NCBI GenBank assembly: GCA_012729535.1
Contig: JAAYCY010000077.1
Coordinates: forward strand, 1 to 35,261
Direction: 5' to 3'
DNA: 35,261 nucleotides
Source of the DNA: Methanomicrobiales archaeon
GTDB taxonomy: Archaea; Halobacteriota; Methanomicrobia; Methanomicrobiales; Methanospirillaceae
Below the pieces are notes generated by a model, which was given only the letters and a program-made list of their open reading frames with translations, had not been told where the DNA came from and did no database searches. This document shows positions 24,340 through 31,783 of the stretch, one piece after another. A program made the translations under genes and the position numbers. Every line of letters starts with the position of its first letter. Position 1 is the first letter of the stretch.

Positions 24340-24606
24340 GCCTCTCGGCACTTTGTGGGGGGCACACTCCTCCTCCGCTTTGCTCCGTCCGGCGTGTGGC
24401 TGGCTGCGGTTGGTGGGTCTTCCTCCTGTACTTCTTATGAAAACCGGAAGTCGTGACTCCCTCATTCCCTCCGGTCATTCACTCGGCCACCACTTCCGGG
24501 TGTGAACGCTCGGGTCGGGATTCGGTCAGACCGTCCCGGCATGACTTCACTCTGGCCTTCGCTCTTCCTTTTGTAACACGTTTCTACGAATCGGTTGCTC
24601 CCAAAA
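24340..24606. repeat. Structured GC-rich repeat, copy B (5' part)
   Basis: Positions 24357-24573 repeat 21472-21684 of copy A with only a few differences, including the CCGGAAGTCGTG/CACCACTTCCGG stem. They lead into GTAACACGTTTCTACGAATC and GGTTGCTCC, shared with copy C (22865-22893). The block then breaks off at a run of A (24602-24609), so the 3' stem-loop domain of A and C is missing. Confidence 0.7.
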
Positions 24607-24830
24607 AAAATTATTTGACGATATCTGGGTTTATGATTTTCATCATTTCAATAGCGGATCGGATATATAATATTCAGGGATATATAACTCAGTATGAAAT
24701 GGGAGTCAAATCATTCACTGATTTTATACGGATTTGTCACCGGGTAAAAAAAATTGATTTGCCGAAAATAAGTTATGATCAGATTTTAGATCGGGTGGAA
24801 TATTTACAAACCCAGTACACCATGCAATAA
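24607..24830 (+). pseudogene. C-terminal fragment of an unknown gene behind repeat B
   Basis: After repeat B the frame becomes AT-rich and protein-like: FMIFIISIADRIYNIQGYIT, then QYEMGVKSFTDFIRICHRVK and KISYDQILDRVEYLQTQYTM to the stop at 24830. It has no start of its own and joins the repeat directly, so it looks like the end of a gene whose 5' part was replaced. No family is recognised. Confidence 0.45.
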
Positions 24831-25098
24831 AATCTCCTGCCATTAACAGTTGACAATATACTTTTTCTTAAAGCAAAGAAATCTTACCTACTAAAAAAGA
24901 AAGCAAGCATAGAGTTAGAAGATAATCCTGAAATGGATATCAAACCAATCATAAAAACAATTAAAAAAATTATAACATTTTTTCATCGGTCACAATCTCA
25001 CAGATATCTTTCCAAAATTCAATAACAAATCGAGCCACTTTTACCATTTAACCACTAATTAATTTTTAATATTATTCTCGTTCATTTTCAGGTGTTAC
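24831..25098. other. Promoter region of the restriction operon
   Basis: About 270 AT-rich bases with no gene. TTTTTAATATTATT (about 25063-25076) is a TATA-like stretch 20-35 bases before hsdM, and CAGGTG lies eight bases ahead of its ATG as ribosome binding site. Confidence 0.4.
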
Positions 25099-27237
25099 AT
25101 GGAGGAACAACAGCTTAACTGGATTGCTAACTTTATATGGGGAATCGCTGATGATGTGCTTCGTGATGTTTATGTCAGGGGCAAATACCGAGATGTAATT
25201 CTCCCTATGACGGTAATCCGCCGTCTGGATGTTCTTCTTGAACCAACTAAAAAAGAAGTCCTGGAGATGAAGGACAGACTTGATAATGCGGGAGTTACTC
25301 ATCAAGATGCTGCTCTTCGTCAGGCAGCAGGGCAGGCCTTTTATAACACATCTCCTTTTACTCTTCGTGATCTAAAGGCAAAAGGAAAACATCAACAACT
25401 GAAACTGGATTTCGAAGCATATCTGGATGGATTTTCTCCAAATGTAGTAGAAATTCTTGAGAAGTTCAAGTTCAGAACCCAGATAGATACCCTTGTTGAG
25501 GCTGATATTCTGGGGAGCCTTATTGAAAAGTTCCTAGATAGTAAAATCAACCTCAGTCCCAACCCGGTATATGAATCGGATGGTTCGATCAAACTTCCCG
25601 GATTGGACAATCATGGGATGGGTACCATTTTTGAAGAACTCATCCGCAAGTTTAACGAAGAAAATAATGAGGAGGCTGGAGAGCACTTTACTCCCCGTGA
25701 TGTTGTCAAACTAATGACAAATCTGATCTTCATGCCGATATCGGATTTGATTGAATCCGGGACTTATCTGGTATATGACGGTGCCTGCGGAACCGGGGGG
25801 ATGCTCACTATTGCTGAAGAAACACTCCTTTCTCTTGCTGATAGTCATCAGAAAGAGATCGCAATTCATCTCTATGGCCAGGAAGTAAACCCGGAGACGT
25901 ACGCAATCTCAAAAGCAGATCTTCTCATTAAGGGTGAGGGGGAACAGGCCGAGAATATGAAATTCGGCTCTACTCTTTCCAGTGATGCGTTTCCTACCCA
26001 GCAATTTGACTTCATGCTCTCCAATCCTCCTTATGGTAAGAGCTGGAAGACTGATCTTGACCGTATGGGCGGTAAAGGAGAGATGAATGATCTCCGGTTT
26101 GTCATTGAACATGACAATGATCCGGAATACTCTCTTATTACCCGGTCCAGTGACGGCCAGCTGATGTTTCTTGTCAATATGATCAGCAAGATGAAACATG
26201 ACAGTCAACTCGGAAGCAGGATCGCTGAAGTCCATAATGGATCCTCGCTCTTTACCGGGGATGCTGGATCTGGTGAAAGCAATATCAGGCGGTGGATCAT
26301 TGAGAATGACTGGCTTGAGGCAATCATCGCTCTCCCCCTGAATATCTTTTACAACACTGGTATCGCGACGTATATCTGGGTGCTTTCGAACAGGAAAGCA
26401 GAACACCGAAAAGGAAAGGTCCAACTCATAGATGCAACTCCCTGGTATCGGTCTCTTCGAAAAAACCTGGGTAAGAAGAATTGTGAACTTTCTCCAGAGG
26501 ATATTGTAAAAATTACAGATCTTTGTATTTCTTTCACCGAGTCTGAACAATCGAAAATTTTTCCAAATGAAGCGTTCGGATACTGGAAGGTCATTGTCGA
26601 ACGTCCACTCCGACTGAAGGTCGATTTGTCAGATGAGTCTCTTAATCGTTTCAGAACGGTATGTGATGAGGCAAAAGATGAAGTTCTTTTTGCCGTCCTT
26701 GAACGAGTCAAAAAGGAGATTGGTTCCGGGATTCATTCTGATTATAATCAGTTAAAAACAACCATTGAGTCGGCAGCATCCCTCTCCGGAGTCAAGATGC
26801 TCGCGAGGCGATGGAAAATTATCGAATCCGGCCTTGCAGAAAAGGATGAAGAGGCATCTCCGGTTATCAAAAAGATCCATAAGCCCGGAAAGATGACTCC
26901 GGACCCGCTCCGGGGATTGTTCTCTCTCACCATTGAAGGAAAACAGGTCGTCGTCGAGTACGAATCGGACAGTGAACTCCGGGATACTGAACAGATCCCT
27001 CTTCTTGAAGAAGGAGGAATAGAGGCTTTTATCAGGCGGGAAGTGCTTCCCCATGTCCCCGATGCCTGGATTGATGAGGATGCGACAAAGATCGGGTATG
27101 AGATCTCCTTTACCCGGTATTTCTATAAACCCCAGCCGCTCCGGAGCCTTGAAGAGATCAAGGCTGATATTCTGGCTCTTGAAAATGAGACGGAAGGGTT
27201 ACTGGACCAGATTCTTGGAATTACCAGGGAGGCTTAA
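25099..27237 (+). CDS. hsdM: Type I restriction-modification methyltransferase subunit
   Basis: The 712-residue HsdM makes N6-methyladenine using S-adenosylmethionine. After an N-terminal helical domain (WIANFIWGIADDVLRDVYVR) come GEHFTPRDVVKLM (195-207), motif I DGACGTGGM (227-235) and catalytic motif IV NPPYGKSW (309-316), then NIFYNTGIATYIWVLSNRK of the target-side domain. It is longer than E. coli HsdM (529 residues). An extra C-terminal part (about 560-712) ends in FTRYFYKPQPLRSLEEIKAD and a coiled helix. This matches the larger HsdM subgroup often found with DUF262 or DUF1016 genes. First gene of the operon; its stop abuts the next start. Confidence 0.95.
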   Translation: MEEQQLNWIANFIWGIADDVLRDVYVRGKYRDVILPMTVIRRLDVLLEPTKKEVLEMKDRLDNAGVTHQDAALRQAAGQAFYNTSPFTLRDLKAKGKHQQLKLDFEAYLDGFSPNVVEILEKFKFRTQIDTLVEADILGSLIEKFLDSKINLSPNPVYESDGSIKLPGLDNHGMGTIFEELIRKFNEENNEEAGEHFTPRDVVKLMTNLIFMPISDLIESGTYLVYDGACGTGGMLTIAEETLLSLADSHQKEIAIHLYGQEVNPETYAISKADLLIKGEGEQAENMKFGSTLSSDAFPTQQFDFMLSNPPYGKSWKTDLDRMGGKGEMNDLRFVIEHDNDPEYSLITRSSDGQLMFLVNMISKMKHDSQLGSRIAEVHNGSSLFTGDAGSGESNIRRWIIENDWLEAIIALPLNIFYNTGIATYIWVLSNRKAEHRKGKVQLIDATPWYRSLRKNLGKKNCELSPEDIVKITDLCISFTESEQSKIFPNEAFGYWKVIVERPLRLKVDLSDESLNRFRTVCDEAKDEVLFAVLERVKKEIGSGIHSDYNQLKTTIESAASLSGVKMLARRWKIIESGLAEKDEEASPVIKKIHKPGKMTPDPLRGLFSLTIEGKQVVVEYESDSELRDTEQIPLLEEGGIEAFIRREVLPHVPDAWIDEDATKIGYEISFTRYFYKPQPLRSLEEIKADILALENETEGLLDQILGITREA

Positions 27238-29034
27238 ATGCCAACCCAACGGTATTCTGTAACCCAGCCACCAATTGAGAATATTTTTACCTGGATTAAA
27301 TCTGGGGACATCGCGATTCCTGAGATACAACGCCCATTTGTATGGAAAGCTACAAAAGTTCGCAATTTCCTTGATTCACTCTATCAGGGATATCCGGTTG
27401 GGTATTTGATAGCCTGGCGTAATCCTGATGTTAAACTGAAGGATGGATCCACTTCTGCCGGAAAACGAATTCTCATCGATGGTCAGCAACGAGTTACTGC
27501 CCTGATGGCTGCCCTCCTTGGTCATGAAGTCATTGACAAGGATTACCAGCGGGTCAGGATAAAAATAGCGTTCCATCCGGTTGATTGCAAATTTGAAGTT
27601 TCTAATCCGGCTATTGAGAAAGATTGTGAATGGATAGCAGATGTTTCAACTCTTTTTGATCCTAATACGAAGATGTTTGAGCTCGTGAATACCTATTGCT
27701 CGGTAAATGAAGGAACTTCCCAGGATGAGATATTCCGATGCCTTGAACTCCTTCGGGGGATTACCAGTAACCAGATCGGCCTTATTGAACTCAATTCTGA
27801 TCTTGATATTGAGACGGTAACAGAGATTTTTATCAGGGTGAATTCAGAAGGTGTTCCCCTCAGCCAGGCCGACTTTGCGATGTCAAAGATAGCGGTGAAT
27901 GAGACCTATGGTGGAAACGCTCTCAGAAAAGCGATTGATTACTTCTGTCATCTAGCTGTTGCTCCTGAATTTTATCCATTAATAGAAAAGCATGACCCAG
28001 TTTTCGTGAAAAGTGAGTTCTTCCCGAAGATGACCTGGCTTCGAAGTGAGAACGACGACCTCTATGATCCTTCCTATACCGATATGCTCCGGGTTGCATA
28101 TACCTCGGAATTCAAACGTGGCAGGCTTGAGGATCTGGTTGCACTTCTTTCGGGGAGGAATTTTGAGACAAAACAGTTTGAGGAGACAATTGTTGAGGAT
28201 TCCTTTGCTCGTCTGAAAAAAGGTATTGTCCGGTTCATGAATGAAACCCACTTCAAGCGGTTTATTATGATTATCCGATCAGCCGGGTTTGTCGATACTT
28301 CCCTGATTGGATCACAGAATACCCTCAATTTTGCCTATATTCTCTATCTCACTCTCCGTGACCAGAAAGTGCCGGATGCTGATATTGAACGGTATGTCCG
28401 TCGCTGGTTTGTGTTTTCGATGCTTACCTCCCGGTATACCGGTTCACCTGAATCAGCCTTTGATTATGATATCAGGCAGATTTACTCGCTTGGTATTGAT
28501 GCCTATTCTGATTCTCTCATCCGGGGTGAGTTATCTGAGGCTTTCTGGGATGCTGCACTCCCCCAGCAGATGACGAGTGCAGTGGTATCTAGTCCTCATT
28601 TCCATGTCTATCTTGCTGCCCAGGTGAAGATGAATGATAAAGGGTTCCTGTCACGGGACATCTCAGTCCGTGAGCTGATTGAGCACCGTTCTGATCTGCA
28701 TCATATTTTCCCCCGTGAATACCTGAAAAAGAGTGGACTGACAAAGGGGCTGTATAACCAGGTTGCGAATTATGTTGTTGCTCAGAGTGAGATTAACATT
28801 GCAATCGGGAAGAAAGAGCCGAAGATCTACTTTAGTGAGATTAAAGAGCAGTGTCAGGGCGGAAAGAAGAAATACGGGAATATCGCCACTCCTGATGAAC
28901 TCACAGAAAATCTCCGTATGAACTGTATTCCGGAGAGTATCATGGGAATGACAGTAGCAGAATATTCGGATTTCCTGAATCAACGGCGTGTTCTCATGGC
29001 CCAGAAGATCAAGGATTACTTTGGGAGTCTGTGA
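27238..29034 (+). CDS. GmrSD-like DUF262 protein inside the type I operon
   Basis: The 598-residue protein has the DUF262 (GmrS-like, ParB/sulfiredoxin fold) N-terminal domain. [10 protein letters not shown] (27-36) and the nucleotide-hydrolysis motif DGQQRVTAL (81-89) are followed by [18 protein letters not shown] (196-213). The C-terminal region carries [11 protein letters not shown] (486-496) with H488-H489, the position of the DUF1524 HNH-type nuclease motif. So both halves of a GmrSD type IV restriction enzyme appear to be fused. GmrSD enzymes cut modified DNA. The gene starts one base after the hsdM stop, without its own promoter. It may add restriction of modified phage DNA, or regulate the type I enzyme. 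Confidence 0.88.
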   Translation: MPTQRYSVTQPPIENIFTWIKSGDIAIPEIQRPFVWKATKVRNFLDSLYQGYPVGYLIAWRNPDVKLKDGSTSAGKRILIDGQQRVTALMAALLGHEVIDKDYQRVRIKIAFHPVDCKFEVSNPAIEKDCEWIADVSTLFDPNTKMFELVNTYCSVNEGTSQDEIFRCLELLRGITSNQIGLIELNSDLDIETVTEIFIRVNSEGVPLSQADFAMSKIAVNETYGGNALRKAIDYFCHLAVAPEFYPLIEKHDPVFVKSEFFPKMTWLRSENDDLYDPSYTDMLRVAYTSEFKRGRLEDLVALLSGRNFETKQFEETIVEDSFARLKKGIVRFMNETHFKRFIMIIRSAGFVDTSLIGSQNTLNFAYILYLTLRDQKVPDADIERYVRRWFVFSMLTSRYTGSPESAFDYDIRQIYSLGIDAYSDSLIRGELSEAFWDAALPQQMTSAVVSSPHFHVYLAAQVKMNDKGFLSRDISVRELIEHRSDLHHIFPREYLKKSGLTKGLYNQVANYVVAQSEINIAIGKKEPKIYFSEIKEQCQGGKKKYGNIATPDELTENLRMNCIPESIMGMTVAEYSDFLNQRRVLMAQKIKDYFGSL

Positions 29035-29071
29035 GATGGAAGATCTCATGGAAACATCAGAGGAGTAATGG

Positions 29072-30088
29072 ATGTCAGTTGATCTGAATGAATCATATGG
29101 ATCTCTGCTGACGGGGATCAAGGATCGGGTTAAATCCGCCCAATATGAAGCACTCCGTTCGGTAAATCGTGAACTGGTGATGTTGTACTGGGATATCGGG
29201 CATATGATCGCAGACCTTCAGGGCGAAGATAGCTGGGGAAAGTCAGTGGTTACCCGGTTGTCAGAAGACCTTCGGCAGGAGTTTCCTGGGATGATGGGAT
29301 TTTCTGTTCAAAATCTCTGGTATATGCGACAATTCTATCTCACCTATTCTGCTGATCCAAAACTCCAACCACTGGTTGGAGAAATTAGCTGGACCAAACA
29401 CCTCGCTATTATGGGGAAGTGTCATGACTCAATGCAGCGGGAATTTTATATACGGATGACCCGGAGACATGGCTGGTCAAAGAATATTCTGGTGCACCAG
29501 ATTGAGAATCAGACCTATGAGAAGACACTTCTGAATCAGAATAATTTTGAAGAGACGCTCCCCGCATCGATCTCGAATGAGGCCCGGCTTGCATTAAAGG
29601 ATGAATATACGTTTGACTTTCTTGAACTTGGGGCAGAGCATTCAGAACGTGAACTGGAACGTGCTTTAATCTCCCGTATTGAGGAGTTTCTTCGTGCCAT
29701 GGGTGGATTATTTGCCTTTATGGGGAGTCAGTTCAGGCTTGAAGTAGATGGCCGGGAATTTTTTATCGATCTCCTGCTCTATCACCGCCGACTGAAATGT
29801 CTCGTTGCCCTGGAATTGAAGATTGGAGAGTTTGAACCTGAATATGTCGGGAAGATGCAGTTTTATCTTGCTGCTCTTGATACCCAGATGAGAGAGGACG
29901 GGGAGAACCCGTCAATCGGGATTATCCTGTGTAAAGAAAAGAGCCGGACCATCGTGGAATATGCTCTCCGGGACGCAAGCAGACCGATTGGTGTTGCAAC
30001 CTACCGGATTGTCAGTGAACTTCCCCGGGAGCTGGAAGGGCAGATACCCGGACCTGATGAGATTACCCGGTTGCTGGAGGGGATATAA
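29072..30088 (+). CDS. YhcG/DUF1016-type PD-(D/E)XK nuclease
   Basis: The 338-residue protein has the DUF1016 N-terminal helical domain (RSVNRELVMLYWDIGHMIAD; GFSVQNLWYMRQFYLTY) and a C-terminal PD-(D/E)XK nuclease domain. The acidic residues are D233 in FFIDLLLYHRR and E248-x-K250 in LVALELKIGEFEPEYVGKMQ. Related genes are common inside type I restriction loci, where they often lie next to hsdS. They have been linked to recombination-like or restriction activity. AGAGGAG lies eight bases before the ATG. A ten-codon frame (29036-29068) bridges it to the DUF262 gene. Its stop overlaps the hsdS start by one base. Confidence 0.92.
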   Translation: MSVDLNESYGSLLTGIKDRVKSAQYEALRSVNRELVMLYWDIGHMIADLQGEDSWGKSVVTRLSEDLRQEFPGMMGFSVQNLWYMRQFYLTYSADPKLQPLVGEISWTKHLAIMGKCHDSMQREFYIRMTRRHGWSKNILVHQIENQTYEKTLLNQNNFEETLPASISNEARLALKDEYTFDFLELGAEHSERELERALISRIEEFLRAMGGLFAFMGSQFRLEVDGREFFIDLLLYHRRLKCLVALELKIGEFEPEYVGKMQFYLAALDTQMREDGENPSIGIILCKEKSRTIVEYALRDASRPIGVATYRIVSELPRELEGQIPGPDEITRLLEGI

Positions 30089-31479
30089 TGGAAGGGCTAC
30101 AACCGTATCCGGAGTATAGGGATTCAGGGGTTCCATGGCTTGGGGATATCCCGAGTCATTGGGAGTCATCACGTCTTGATAGATTGTTTACTCTTCGAAA
30201 TGAACCTCCAATTGATGGTGATGAAAGAGTAACAGCGTATATCAATGGACGGGTAACAAATCGAAAGAATATTCCTGGACAAAAAATTAAGGGTGTGATA
30301 AAGGAGGCTGGTTGGCAGAGAATTCATCCAGGTGATTTTGCGATAAGCGGAATGAATGCCCATATGGGTGGAATGGGTGTATCTGATTCTCTGGGTAAAT
30401 GCTCACCGATCTATTTAGTTTTGATTCCTAAACCACAGATCAATGCACATTTCATCTCTCACTTTGTCCGATTTGAAGCAGAAATGGGATTAATTCGTTC
30501 ATTAATCCAGACTATTCGTTTTAATTCTGCAGACTTCAAACGTAATGATTTAAAGTCATTATATGTTTGGTATCCTCCAATTGATGAGCAGAAACAAATT
30601 TGTAAGGTAATTGATTGGATTAATGCTGAAGTAAATAAATTCATCAGCATTAAAAAACATCAAATCTTCCTTTTAAACGAGCAGAAGCAGGCCATCATCC
30701 ACCAGGCAGTCACCCGTGGTCTCGACCCGTCCGTCCCAATGAAGCCATCCGGGATTGAATGGCTTGGGGAGATTCCAGAGCATTGGGATATTATTCCAAT
30801 AAAGCGAGTCCTTAAAAGATTAATTGATACTGAGCATAAAACCGCTCCAGCGATAGATGGCGGCAAATATCCAGTAATTCGAACCTCAAATATTAAAAAT
30901 GGCAAATTAGTTTTTGATGATATTTATTATACCGATGAAAAAGGATATTCAGAATGGACGAGACGCGGTAAGCCATTACCTGGAGAATTGCTTTTCACTC
31001 GTGAAGCACCAGCTGGGGAAGCTTGTATTATTCCAGATGGAATTGATCTTTGTATGGGACAGAGAGTGGTTCTACTCGGTGTAGATTCACAAAAGATTAA
31101 TTCTGAATTTCTTCTTTTATCACTTAATAGCGGGGTTTCAAAAGATTATATAAAAAATAAGTCTGTTGGATCTACTGTCCCTCATTTCAATATGTCTGAC
31201 ATAGCAACTATTCCAATATTGGTACCCCCATTATCGGAACAGTTGAAAATTGTTCAAGAAATTGGATTGAAAACACAGAGTTTTGATACAATTATCAATA
31301 AGACCAATAATGAGGTTTTGATAATTGCAGAATATCGAACCCGCCTCATCACCGACGTCGTCACCGGAAAACTCGACGTTCGCTCAATCGCTGCCACCCT
31401 CCCTGACGTAGAAAATATTCCCCTCGAAATACCCACAGAAGAAGAACCGGAGGAGGAATTCACCGATGAAGAAGAGTAA
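30088..31479 (+). CDS. hsdS: Type I restriction specificity subunit
   Basis: The 463-residue HsdS has two target-recognition domains. Each starts with the same block: YRDSGVPWLGDIPSHWE (10-26) and PSGIEWLGEIPEHWD (about 221-235). Each ends in a conserved helix (PPIDEQKQICKVIDWINAEV; PPLSEQLKIVQEI). These helices form the spacer that sets the gap between the two half-sites. The recognition domains are more AT-rich than the conserved parts, as expected when specificity domains are exchanged. The C-terminus ends in an acidic tail (EEEPEEEFTDEEE). The sequence recognised cannot be predicted. Co-translated with the upstream nuclease. Confidence 0.95.
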   Translation: MEGLQPYPEYRDSGVPWLGDIPSHWESSRLDRLFTLRNEPPIDGDERVTAYINGRVTNRKNIPGQKIKGVIKEAGWQRIHPGDFAISGMNAHMGGMGVSDSLGKCSPIYLVLIPKPQINAHFISHFVRFEAEMGLIRSLIQTIRFNSADFKRNDLKSLYVWYPPIDEQKQICKVIDWINAEVNKFISIKKHQIFLLNEQKQAIIHQAVTRGLDPSVPMKPSGIEWLGEIPEHWDIIPIKRVLKRLIDTEHKTAPAIDGGKYPVIRTSNIKNGKLVFDDIYYTDEKGYSEWTRRGKPLPGELLFTREAPAGEACIIPDGIDLCMGQRVVLLGVDSQKINSEFLLLSLNSGVSKDYIKNKSVGSTVPHFNMSDIATIPILVPPLSEQLKIVQEIGLKTQSFDTIINKTNNEVLIIAEYRTRLITDVVTGKLDVRSIAATLPDVENIPLEIPTEEEPEEEFTDEEE

Positions 31480-31783
31480 ACCTGAAGGGGCATTACAGTG
31501 ATACAACTGGCTACCCCCATTACTTTCATCGATCACCTCCAGGGAGAGACCCTAAAGAACTATCTTAGCAAAAGAACAGCAAAACCCTATCAAAGAAATA
31601 CTGATAATTCTCCCCAAAAACTAAAAATATCAAATCTTGCTTTGCTTAGGATTTCTCTTCTTCATTATCCTAATCAAAGCACTCACGATCCCTTAACAAA
31701 AGAAAATCTATAACTACCCTTAAAACAAGATTTCTGACATATTGGTTTTGATTACCCAAACAATAGACACATGAGTTTATTAC
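31480..31783. other. Gap between hsdS and hsdR
   Basis: 304 bases break the otherwise tight operon. A 71-codon frame starting with GTG at 31498 (ends 31713) is possible but has no clear ribosome binding site or family. The last 60 bases are AT-rich and may give hsdR its own promoter. I see no hairpin strong enough to call a terminator. Confidence 0.4.

Noticed and set aside
31498-31713. 71-codon frame between hsdS and hsdR
   Set aside because: GTG start, no clear ribosome binding site, no recognisable family; mentioned only as possible.
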